In this document: positions 19,985-30,820 of the stretch, piece by piece
Position numbering within the stretch: position 1 is the stretch's first letter
Layout: each line of letters opens with the position of its first letter
Source of the DNA: Lepiota brunneoincarnata
Taxonomy: Eukaryota > Basidiomycota > Agaricomycetes > Agaricales > Agaricaceae
NCBI GenBank assembly: GCA_023014365.1
Contig: JAEBUN010000021.1
Location: 1 to 64,000, forward strand
DNA length: 64,000 nt
Direction of reading: 5' to 3'
Translations under genes and position numbers: made by a program
The notes under the pieces: generated by a model
Databases searched by the model: none
Seen by the model: only the letters and a program-made list of their open reading frames with translations
Told to the model about the DNA's origin: nothing

Positions 19985-22724
19985 GTGGTCCACCATGGAC
20001 AATATCGCATTATGGCCGGCGCTAGGCAGTAGACCGGTGATAAGATCCCATGAGATCTGGGCAAATGGGCGTTTAGAGGATGATGGTGGGATTGGTTGAG
20101 TTGGTGCGCGATCCGGTCTGCATATGATTTTGTGTTGCTGACACTCTGGACAGCCTTTGACATAGTTCTTTATGAACGTTGACATTCCTGGCCAATATAC
20201 TTCTTTCTTGGCAAGGCGGTATGTTTCCTGTTCTCCAGGGTGACCATGTGTAGGGTGGTCATGGTATCTTGCGATGACATCGTGTCTGAGTTGGAGGTCT
20301 TCTGGAATAATGACACGTTTTTGGAAGGTGAGGAGTGGACCGTTTGAGGTTGGAACCGTTCCGAAGTTTTTATCGGCGGCATTAGGGTGGGTTTCTTTTA
20401 GGAGTTTGAACGCTTCGGTGGTTCTAGCGTCGTATTTGGGTGATTCCGTGATTCTTTCTTGTAGTTCCATATCGACAGTGGCGATAAAGAGGTGTTTTGG
20501 AAGCATGGTGACGTCTTCGTTATCATTATCCTCATCGGGGATATGGTCTGGGCATCTTGATAGGGCGTCTGGTGCAGGGATCTTTGATCCTGGGACATGT
20601 TCTAATTTGAAGTTGTAGTTGGCGAGGGTCTGGACCCATCGTGCTTGTCGGCGGTTGATTTTCTGGGGTTTGCACCAGTATGTTAGGTTTTGGTGATCTG
20701 TTCTGATATGGACAGTGTAAGGACTGCCAAGGAGGTAGTGGCGCCACTCTTCGAGGGCTCGGATAATAGCGAGGAGTTCCCTGTCGTAGATGTCGTAATT
20801 TCGTTCCGCTGGTCCGAACGTTTTTGAATAGAATGATACAGGTTTCCGTATTCTGTTGATGTCGTGTTGGTACAGGACAGCTCCTGATGTGAATTTGGAA
20901 GCATCAGCTTCTATTTCAAAAGGTTTTGTGGAGTTGGGCATGAGAAGCACCGGTTCTTTTAGGAATTCATTTTTGAGTGTTTCAAACGCTTTCTGTTGTT
21001 CTTCTTTCCATTCGAATTTGTTTGATTTGGAAAGGAGTTGGTTCAGGGGTTTGGTGTGGTGGGAGTAGCTGCGGATGAACTTCTGGTAGAAGTTACAGAA
21101 TCCGATGAATTTCCGAATGTGTCAGACTGTTTTTGGCACTGGCCAGTCTTCTATTCCCTTGAGTTTTCCGGGATCCATTTTGATCTCGTCTGGTGTGATG
21201 ATCATGCCAAGATATTCAAGTCATTGTTTGTTGAACTTGCATTTCTCTGTTTTGAGGTAGAGGTCGTTTTCCTGCAGGATTTGCAGTACTTTTTCCATAA
21301 GTCGGTCGGTTTCTTCCTGGGTTTTACCGTAGATTAGGATATCATCCATGTAGATGATGATTCCTCCTTTCTCCATTATTTCGGAGAATAATGTGTCCAT
21401 CATATGTTGGAATGTCGTGGGACTATTGCAGAGTCCGAAAAACATAACAGTTGGTTCGAAAAGACCCATGGGAGTCTTGAATGCTGCTTTCCATTGATCG
21501 CCATCTTTGATTCTGATGTTATTGTATCCTGGGCGGATGTCAAGCTTAGTGAAATACTTAGCTCCTTTGAGTTTATCCATGATAGAGGAAATCATGGGGA
21601 TTGGGTAGGCATTTTTGACAGTATGATCGTTTAGATAACGATAGTCTTGGCAGGGTCGGAGGTCTCCTCCTTTCTTGGCAACAAAAAAGAAGGGTGATGC
21701 CATAGGGGATTTTGAGGGGCAGATGTAGCCTTTTCGGAGGTTTTCGTCTATGAATTCTTTCAGTGCTTTTTCTTTGGCAGGTGCCACTTGATAAGGTTTC
21801 ATCGATTTCGCTTCAAATGTTGGTTTTAGTTCAATTTCGTGATCAAACATTCTTGATGTTGGGAATCGTTCAGAGGCTTTTTTGTTGAATATTCTGGCCC
21901 ATCGGGCAAATCTTCGAGGGATCTCGGGTAGTTCCTTGTTTGATTCCGGTTGTTTTCCTTTTTGGTTTGCCAATTTTGTTGGGTTGTGTTGCTCATTGTG
22001 GAGCGTAGTGGCGTGTGTAGCTTTGGCATTTACTTCTAATGGGGTTAGAAGCATCGGATTCATTTCTCTTTCTAAAGAGAAGGTGTCAAGGTCAACGTTT
22101 GATAGGTTGATGTATTCTTCAGGGTTTTCCTTGGGTTGGGAGGTCTTTCCAGCCATTATGTCCATGGCAATGGAGTTGAGTTTGACAGGTCATCGTAGGG
22201 TTCTGAGGAGTTTGGAAAAGTCTTGGTGATCGATTTGTGGTTTCCAAGAAAACGTCTTGGTCTTCCAGTTGATGTTGGGATTGTATTGTTCCAACCAGGG
22301 AAATCCGATGATGAGGTCTTTTTCACCAGTATTGTGACGTATGCTTCTAGCGTGCAATCTCTTCCATCAATGATGGTTCTGATTTTGACGTATTCATGGA
22401 TCTTGCCATGTTGATTATCAGTTCCGTCAACGTTACTGAGTGGAATTGGTTGGTCCAGCCGTTTGGTTTGATAACCATGTCGTTCAACGACTTTGTGGGA
22501 GATGAAATTCCCTTGGGCTCCTGAGTCTATCAGGGCAGTGATGGCCACAGGTTTTGATGTCCGTTCACTCCAAATCTCGATGGGTAAGAAAAGGGATCGT
22601 TTATTTGGGGATAGTTGTAATTGTACAGAGTTTATCGAGAAAATGTCCTTCTGGGAGTGAGAGTACGAAATGTCCTTCTGAGTTCTGGAACGTGCAGGGG
22701 CACATTGGTCAACAGCATTCCTTT

Positions 22725-24536
22725 TTAAAAATCCTGGAATGGACGTATCTCCGGGTCCTCGGCTAGCGCGGAGTGGAGTTCTTGTTGGAGTTCAGGATCG
22801 AGTTCATTGACCATTTGGCGCATCTGAGATGCGACTTCTGCGACAGCAAGGGAATACTTGCGTTGCGGTGATTGTTGTGTGTTCCGGTTTGGAAATCCAG
22901 GACGGGTGTTTTGTTGCCTGGGGAAAGGATGGTTGGGGTTTCTCGCAGGGCGAGGAGGGTTGGTGCGCATTCCTGGGAAGCGTCTGGCTGGTGGTAGTTG
23001 AGGGCATTTGCTGACCCAATGATCTTTTGCTCCACATCGGAAGCATTCCTGGTTTTGGTATGATTTCATTTGTTGTCCGGTGACAACGGCATCTAACTCC
23101 AATGGTTCTTGTGCGGAATCTTCTTCAGCATATTCTGGTTGTGGAATTTTGGGATAAGGATCTTCAAATCCTTCTTCCATTGCGGCATGGTCTATTTCCA
23201 TAGCGTGTGGGTCTCATGGGGTGAAACATGGAGCATTGCTTCTTTGATAGAATTGTGTGTAGGGCACATTGTTGTTTGGGTGGTTTGGTCCACAGTTGGG
23301 TTGATACTGGTTTCTTTGGGGAAACGTGTTTTTAGGGGTGCCATAGAGGGCATTGATTCAGCGGAAATTATCGTCGAGTTTATTGGCTTGGGTATACCAA
23401 GCGGCGATGGTTGTTGGGGGGTTTTCTGATTTGTCAATCTTCATGGCGATACAGCGGTCAAGTGCCTTTCAATATAGATCGATCAAGGTGTGATTTTCAT
23501 TTAGTCCAGATTGACGGACAAGTTCCTTGAACTGGGCGTTGAATTCAGTCATTGGTTTGCCTGCCTGGTGCAGGGTTTGAAGTCTGGTGTGTGCGTATGC
23601 ATGTTCGTCTGCCGGGGTGAAGTCGGCTCTAAGCCGGGCAGTGAAGTTGTCCCATGATTCCATGGCTATGGGTTGCCCTTGTTGCGTTTGGGCATTTCTC
23701 TTGTGGAGGTATTGTCTAGCCCAGGCTCGGGCATCTCCTGATTGCATTGTTGAGAGGACAAATAGAGTCCTAGCGAGATCGGTGTTGTATGTTGTTGCGT
23801 TGGCAAGTACATAAACTTCACATTGGAAGATCCAATCTTCGAACAGTCTTCTGGTTCCATCAAAGGCGATGGGTTTGAGGAGTCCTAACTCCTTTGGTGT
23901 AGGTGCAGCAGCCATTATTTGTAATTGTCCAGGTGGCAGTGGCGGTGTTGGTGATGGTGGTTGTGTTGGTCGTAAAGGGGGAGCCGGTAAGGCTAAGGGT
24001 GCAGTTGGCGTGGGTAATGCGGGTGGTTGTGGATTGGGATCCGATTGATTGTTGTCTGTTATATAGACGTCAGAGTCGTTATCTGGTGGGGGAGTTCTTC
24101 CCTGATTTACGGTGTATTCGTGATGTGTGAGTAAGTTTTCTTCTGACGTGGAAAGTCCTCTTGGTTGTTTGAGGGCATTTTTAAGTCTTTGGAGTTTGTA
24201 GTTGTTTAATGGGTCTACTTTAGCATGGTATTCTTTGGCTTGTTTGCATCTTCTTTCTTCTTCTTCGTAGTGTTCCTTTAATTCTCTTTCGTGTTGTATC
24301 CTTTGTCGTTCTGCTAGTTCTTCAGCAAAACTTGTTCTTGTATGTGTTAATGTACTTGGAGTGGGCGAGTCAAATGGGGATGGGGGATAGAATGGAGATG
24401 GTGTCTGAGTGGGGATAGGGTTTCTTCTGGGATCCGGGTTTTGGGTTCCTGATCCTGAGATTCTACTTCTCGATTTGGGAGGAGGTGATGGAGTTTCTCG
24501 GGCTGAGAACTTCTTTGGAGGGGTGGTGGCAGTTGT
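22725..24536 (-). pseudogene. gag: Gag of element A with long N-terminal extension
   Basis: The capsid region begins MAAAPTPKELGLLKPIAF at 23915 and is followed by a zinc knuckle CFRCGAKDHWVSKC. In-frame stops after NHTLIDLY and just before the DPHAMEIDHA block break it. Upstream, 24536-23916 is open for exactly 207 codons with no in-frame ATG. It encodes a proline-rich stretch and then a charged helical region (SFAEELAERQRIQHERELK). The corresponding region of element B is also 207 codons and similar in protein sequence, so the extension was coding in the ancestor. Confidence 0.8.
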
Positions 24537-24866
24537 CTAGCGATTGATTATTGCTAGAAGAATGAAAAATTGGGTTGCAATGATGGATATCCCTGAGTAT
24601 AGGTTCCACAATCTGACGACGCAACAGTGACAGGGGCACGTGATACATTCGAGTTCTAGGGTGATAATTCGGTAGGCGATGAGGGTGGCAGTGGAGGTGA
24701 AGACGAAAATGAGTAAGTAAGCCAGGTCTTCTGGCGGGGAGAGGTTGAGGGACGTAGCGATGGCTACACAGAGGGGCGGTTTTCTTTCGTACGTTGTTTT
24801 GAACGACCAGGGTACCTTGACGCGTTCAGTACATCGGCAGAGCAGAGCAGAGTGGAGGGCGAACAA
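24537..24866 (-). other. Leader membrane ORF of element A, in frame with gag
   Basis: The frame ends with TAG at 24537-24539, directly before the gag extension and in the same frame. It encodes two hydrophobic helices (YLLIFVFTSTATLIAYRII and ISIIATQFFILLAII) separated by a Cys/His cluster (CITCPCHCC). No ATG opens it; the frame begins after a stop with a TTG. Element B has the same ORF at 28533-28844. Membrane targeting of Gag is an inference. Confidence 0.6.
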
Positions 24867-24882
24867 GAGATAAGCAGCAGAG

Positions 24883-24895
24883 TATCTTAGTGTTT
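24883..24895 (-). other. Self-priming primer-binding site of element A
   Basis: Plus-strand TATCTTAGTGTT (24883-24894) beside the 5' LTR is complementary to AACACTAAGATA at 25054-25065 inside the LTR. That stretch lies downstream of an ATATAAG-type TATA box near 25092-25098. Confidence 0.7.
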
Positions 24896-25278
24896 TGTTA
24901 CCCGGGTCAGGGGTTCGCTCTTGAGTAGCACGGCGTTTGACACAGGATGTCTATACAGACTTGGTCCTGTCCTACTAGGCGTGACTTGGAGACGACGGAG
25001 CACTATAAATCCAGCTGGTTATGGCAAAGAGGTATAGGAGGCAAGAACTTTATAACACTAAGATAAGGATACAAGGTATTGTACTGTATCCTTATATACT
25101 TCTAAGTGTGGCTATACTCCTACTATAATAGTCCGGACCAGGGTAACTATGAGTCAGAGATAAGAGACATGAGGCATGTGGTAAGAATCATCCTTCTGAT
25201 GTACACTACTGATAGTTTCATAGTGACATGGGAAATGTAGCTAAAAATAACTGTCCTTCTGATGGAATTCTGATAACA
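24896..25278 (-). repeat. 5' LTR of element A (383 bp)
   Basis: It runs TGTTACCCGG to GATAACA and is followed by the target duplication ATGAT at 25279-25283. It differs from the 3' LTR by about seven transitions. Confidence 0.9.
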
Positions 25279-28052
25279 ATGATTCTCTTATTCTGAAGAG
25301 ACTTTTGTCATGTTCTTATCTTTCTATTAATTTTGCAGGTTCCTGAGTTTAGTCCTCCAGCTCCAGCAGCCCATAGCACTTCAAGCAAGCATCCATGGTC
25401 AGATTCCTCACAAAAGGCAGTCAAACAGGTATGAATATGGAGTTTACACTGGAGATACTTGTATCTTACGCTAAATTTAGGTGCCAAAGGTTCTTAAGCT
25501 TGCAGACGCACCTGGTGGTACTATCAGGTCTAGTTGTGGTCGCAAACCAAACAATCTCATGGAAAAATTGGTGGTCAAGGAGATTGGTGCTGATGGAAAG
25601 GTCAAGCACTGGTCCTGTGTTGCCAAGGCATGCAATCATCATGGTAGTAGCTCCCCAGCAATGGCTTGTGTCCTCAAGCATGCACAAAACTGTCCACACC
25701 TTTCGTTTGAATATCCAGATTTACATGAGATGGCATTCCAGAAGTCCATTGATACATCTCTTAGTGCTCGCCTCAAGATGTCACATAGTGCAAGTGAACC
25801 AGTTATATCATCTACCAATGAATTCTCAACTATGAAATCTGCCACCTCTGGTGACACCAAGGTTATCAACAAGACTGGCCAGCAAAAGCTCAATGTTATG
25901 GCACTGAAGAATGAGGGGAGGAAAAAGAGGGAGAAGGAGTTGGAAAAATTGAAGCTAAAAGTTGACCTACTCATTGTACGGTTGATTTGTACATGGGGCT
26001 TAATCCCCAGCATTGTGGATTCAGATGAATGGCACAAGCTCATGCAAGTTCTCAACATCGACTATGAACCAACATCATCCACAACATTCACTGAGCATCA
26101 TATCCTGAAGGAATCCGCATTTGTCCAACACATGCAGGTCAAGCTTCTGCAACAGTCGAGCAACCTAACACTCACATTTGATGGTGATACAATACACAAA
26201 CCAGAGTCAGCATATACAACCCATGCAAGCACACCCATCTGCCACTCCTATCTTATCGGTTTACATGAAGGGTTCAATGAGTGCCACACAGCAGAGTGGA
26301 TTGCTGAGAAACTCATTATGGTATTCTCAAACCATTCATCTGCATTGTAACATACGCTGATAATACATGTTAGACAATTAATTCAGTTGGTGCATCAAAG
26401 TGGGCTGCCATATGCTCAGATAACACAAATGTCACAAAGGCCGCTTGTCAGCAAGTCAATGACAAGTTTCCAATCATCTTTGCATTGTGGGACTGTGTCC
26501 ATCATATACAGAACACTATCAAAGATATCATGCAGCTTGATTCATTTGCTGAGGTGCGCATAGTTCTAAAACCTACCTCAATAGCTGACTGAGAGAAAAT
26601 AGATGCTCAAGCTCATGAAGGCCATCATACGTCATTTTAGCAAATCAAGCTACTCTGTCGCTGTTCTACAACAGGAATTTGCAAGCACCAACAGTGGCCA
26701 GAAGCTCAAAGCCCTGGAAAAGATTGGACACACTCGATTTGGAACCCATTGGACAGCTGCAATGTCATTGGATCTGAGTCTTGAGTATATCTGATGCCTA
26801 GTGGGTAGTGGAATGATCAAGTTCAGGGTGAGTGTTGCTTTTCGCCCCTTGTATATACCTGGATTGAACCAATTCCACCAACTGTAGAGCAAGAAGATCC
26901 AGGAGATGTTTGAGAGTTGTGTCTCTGATACGTACAAAAATTTTGAGCGCTCCTTGATCCAGTACACCACTATTGTGACTCTATTAATTCACTCTCTTTG
27001 GTCACTTGAAGCAGCACATACAAATGCGTCTGATGTGTTCATATTTTGGAACTCTTGTGGTGCAGTTCTTAATGATCTCTTTGAGAAGGGTTCGATTAAT
27101 GGGATTACCAAAGAACTTGCTGGACAAGTCAGGGTGATATTCAACAAATGTTACAAGGAGTTCTTTGACGACAAGGACTTCTATTTTACAGCCTTTGTGC
27201 TTGACCCTTGCAAGTATCAATAAATATGCATGAATGGTGCTTACAATGACATCCTCAACTCTATAGGCTATACACTAGAAGATTTCTTTACACACAACGA
27301 GGAACAAGAATCCCAAGGTCCTCAATCTAGTCTTCCAACACGACCAACCAACTTGGAGCACATACCTGGCCTATCAATCATCATTCCACCATGCTCTTCC
27401 GGTTACCGCCTTACAAGAGCATTTGTTAGGGTGAAGGAATTCCTCAAATCTATGTTCAAAACACTCATCAACTGGGTCGAGGAGCACCCAAATGATTTAC
27501 CTGACCCTATATTCTTCAATGTGGAGCATGCTGATCTTGTTGATGCACTTAGAAACCAACTCGAAGCCTTTTGGCATCATGAGTATCCATTTAACCACCC
27601 AATGATAGATGGCCAAAGCCCACTTCATTGGTGGGAGTCACTGCGTAATTTGCCTCATGCCAACATTCATGCTGTGAGCAGAGTACCTAATGTCTGCATG
27701 ATGATACTAATCTGGTCATTTCAGTATCTTGCAACATGGATATTTTCTATTCTCGTCAACTCAATGCCTGATGAATGCACTAACTCACAATTCACGTGGT
27801 TCAACTCCCCTCTTTGTGGTCGACAATACTTCCAGACCCTCACTGACATGGTCACAGTGGGCCAATGGCATGGTAAACACCAAGCTGTAAGTCATCTTAT
27901 CATTGATTCACCATCAAGCAAGTCATTCTGATATCCTATAGGGACAGGCACCCCCACCTCTATACCAGCCTGCCATCAAGTTCCAGATGGTGGGACAGGA
28001 GCAACTGGACTGCCTTCAGTCACTCAGTGAGGACAAGACTGGTGGTCATGAC

Positions 28053-28470
28053 TGTTATCAGAAGTCCCCTTAAAGTCCCCTTATCAGAAGCCTCACCGGA
28101 AGGAACTCTTATCAGAAGCATCCAAGTATATAAATAGACAGAAGACCTGTCATCCTAAAACAATCAGAAGTACCATCAGAACAATCTATACTTAGATAGA
28201 TAAGAATATGACTCACTTACCTGGGTCCAGATATATATAGTAGGAGCATAGCCACACATAGTAGTATATAAGGATACTGTACCATACCCTTGTATCCTTA
28301 TCTTAGTGTTATACAGTTCTTGCCTCCTATACCTCTTTGCCCTTAAAACTGGCTGGACTATAGTGCTTCGTCATCTCCAAGTCACACCTAGTAGGACAGG
28401 ACCAAGTCTGTATAGACATCCTGCCACGAATGCCATGCTACTCAAGAGCGAACCCCTAACCCAGGTAACA
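28053..28470 (+). repeat. 5' LTR of element B (418 bp)
   Basis: It contains TATATA at 28265-28270 and the predicted transcript start near 28299, where TATCTTAGTGTT begins. It ends CCAGGTAACA. Confidence 0.92.
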
Positions 28471-28483
28471 AAACACTAAGATA
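28471..28483 (+). other. Self-priming primer-binding site of element B
   Basis: AACACTAAGATA at 28472-28483, next to the LTR, is the exact 12-base complement of TATCTTAGTGTT at 28299-28310. That LTR stretch starts about 34 bases after the TATA box. This is the self-priming arrangement. Confidence 0.78.
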
Positions 28484-28532
28484 CTTTGCTGCTTATCCTC
28501 TGCTCGCCCTCTGCTCTGCCGACATACTGAAC

Positions 28533-28844
28533 GTGTCGAGGTACTCTGTCAACTCTTCCAACGTACTAAACACGTCGAGGTACTCTGTGTCGCCAATTGC
28601 GACGTTCTCTGTAGCCATTGCTACGATCCTATCCACTCCCCTCCTGCCAGCAGACCTGGCTTACCTCCTCATATTCGTCTTCACGACAACTGCCACCCTC
28701 CTCGCCTACTGCATCATCACCCTAGAACTCGAACGCATCACGTGCCCCTGCCACTGCTGTGTCATCAGATCGTGGAACCTGTACTCAGGAATATCCATAA
28801 TTGCCACCCAATTCTTCATACTTCTAGTGATAATTGATCGCTAG
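28533..28844 (+). other. Leader membrane ORF of element B, in frame with gag
   Basis: The protein has two hydrophobic helices (YLLIFVFTTTATLLAYCII and ISIIATQFFILLVII) flanking CPCHCC. It ends in TAG at 28842-28844. Over 60-odd aligned codons with element A I count 7, 3 and 18 differences at codon positions 1, 2 and 3. That pattern fits selection on protein sequence. No ATG opens the frame (it begins with GTG after a stop), so how it is initiated is unexplained. Confidence 0.6.
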
Positions 28845-30653
28845 ACAAATATCACCACACCTCCAAAGAAATTCTCGGCCCAAGAATCCCCATCACCCCC
28901 TCCACCCAAATCAAGGAACAGAATCTCAGGACCAGGTATACAAAACCCGGATTCCAGAAGAAACCCTATCCCCACTCAGACACCATCCCCATTCTATCCT
29001 CCATCCCCATTCGATTTACCCACTCCAAGTACATCAACACATACGAGAACAAGTTTTGCTGACAAACTAGCAGAACGACAAAGATTACAACATGAAAGAG
29101 AACTAAAGGAACATTACGAACGACAAGAAAAGAAAGGAAAAGAAGCCGAAGCATATCGCGCCAAAGTAGACCCATTAAACGACTTTGAGCTTCAAAAACT
29201 CAAATTCGCCCTCAAACAACCAAGAGAACTTTCTCAATCAGAAGAAAACCTACTTACGCGTCACGAATACGCAGTAGATCAAAGAAAACCCCAAGAAGAT
29301 AACGACTCCGACATCTATATAACAGACGACAACCAATCAGATCCCGATCCACAACCACCTGCATTACCCACACCAACCGTACCCTTAACCCTACCGGCTC
29401 CTCCCATACAATCACCACAACCCCCAGCACCACCACCACCGCCGCCACCCGGACAACTACAAATAATGGCCACCGCACAAAACCCAAAGGAGTTAGGACT
29501 CCTCAAACCCATCACTTTTGATGGAAACAGAAGACTATTTGAAGATTGGATCTTCCAATGCGAAGTTTACGTACTTGCCAATGCAACAACGTACAACACC
29601 AATCTCACTAGGACTCTATTTGTCCTTTCGACAATGCAATCAGGAGATGCCCGAGCCTGGGCTAGACAATACCTCCATGAGAGAAATGCCCAAATGCAAC
29701 AAGGGCAACCCATAGCCATGGAATCATGGGACAATTTCACTGCCTGACTTAGAGCCGACTTCACCCCGGCAGACAAACACGCGTATGCGCATACCAAACT
29801 CCAGACCCTGCACCAAGCAGGTAAACCAATGACTGAGTTCAACTCTCAGTTCAAGGAACTTGTCCGACAATCTGGACTAAACAAAGATCACACCTTGACC
29901 AATCTATACTGCAAAGCAATTGACCGCCGCATTGCCATGAAGATTGATGAATCGGAAAACCCTCTGACAACTATCACCGCTTGGTACACCCGAGCCAACA
30001 AACTTGATGATAACTTCTGCCGAATCAATGCCCTCTATGGCACCCCCAGGAACACATTCCCCCAAAAGAACCAATACCAACCCAACCGCGGACCAAGCCG
30101 TCCAAATCACAACGTGCCCTACGCACAATTCTATCAAAGAAGTAACGCTCCACACTTCACACCATGCAACCCACATGCCATGGAAATAGACCATGCCACA
30201 ATGGAAGAAGGATTCGAAGATCCTTACCCAGAAATCCCTCAACTGGACTATGCCAAAGAAAACCTTCAAGATCCCTTGGAGATAGATGCCACTGTCACTG
30301 GACAACAAATCAAAGCTTATCAGAACCAAGAATGCTTCCGATGCGGAGCCAAAGACCACTGGGTTAGCAAATGCCCCCAACCCTCTCAAGCAAGACGCTT
30401 CCCTGGAATGCGCACAAATCCCCCTCGTCCTGCGCGAAACCCCAACCGTCCCTTCCCAGGACAACAAAACACTCATCCCGGATTCCCAAACCGGAACACC
30501 CAACAAACACCACAACGCAAGTACTCCCTTGCCGTCGCAGAAGTAGCATCCCAGATGCACCAAATGGTCGATGACCTCGACCCAGAACTCCAACAGGAAC
30601 TCCACTCTGCACTAGCCGAAGACCCAGAGATGCATCCCTTCCAGGATTTTTAA
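28845..30653 (+). pseudogene. gag: Gag of element B with 207-codon N-terminal extension
   Basis: From the TAG at 28842 the frame is open for 207 codons. It is proline-rich, then charged helical around SFADKLAERQRLQHERELK, then acidic, then poly-Pro. It reaches MATAQNPKELGLLKP at 29466, the capsid core and the knuckle CFRCGAKDHWVSKC, and stops after FQDF. A TGA at 29748-29750 replaces the Arg codon found in element A. Apart from that stop the frame is complete. The protein would form the particle and bind RNA. Confidence 0.8.
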
Positions 30654-30820
30654 AATGGAACACAGACCAATGCGCCCCTGCTCGTTCCCAGAAGGACACT
30701 ATATATTCTCACTCTCAGAAGGACATTTTCTTGATAAACTCTGTACAACTACGACTCTCCCCGAATAAATGATCTCTCTACCTACCCATCGAGATTTGGA
30801 GTGAACGGACATCAAAACCC

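Larger units (their letters stand above)
11105..22548 (-). pseudogene. pol: pol of element A, frameshifted and split by element C
   Basis: Read on the minus strand, the order is protease (ALIDSGAQGNFIS near 22548), reverse transcriptase (YMDDILIYG near 21340), RNase H (FEIEADASKFTSGAV near 20910), integrase zinc-binding and catalytic segments, and after element C a chromodomain (YEIEAILNHRQHRGKLQYYV, then KWKGYPHTENEW) ending at 11105. Defects are a frameshift after EAYVTI in the protease, a TGA between protease and RT that is also present in element B, a stop after CKFNKQ in RT, and the C insertion at 12145. It once encoded the enzymes for reverse transcription and chromatin-targeted integration. 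Confidence 0.85.
8295..25278 (-). mobile_element. Ty3/chromovirus LTR retrotransposon A, degenerate
   Basis: This minus-oriented element has 383-bp LTRs at 24896-25278 (5') and 8295-9696 (3', enlarged by H2). The 5-bp target duplication is ATGAT. It inserted within the first intron of the H1 transposase. Its internal order is leader/membrane ORF, gag, PR-RT-RNase H-integrase-chromodomain, third ORF. Element C splits the integrase. The LTRs differ by about seven transitions. Stops in gag, a frameshift in the protease and the C insertion make it non-autonomous. Confidence 0.9.

Noticed and set aside
24537..24866. Leader membrane ORF as an envelope gene
   Set aside because: It is too short, lies before gag, and has no signal peptide, glycosylation-rich ectodomain or fusion peptide.
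25331..28052. Independent transposase gene separate from the left part at 7901-8287
   Set aside because: Removing element A at its ATGAT duplication restores a phase-0 intron between 8287 and 25339, so the parts are one gene.
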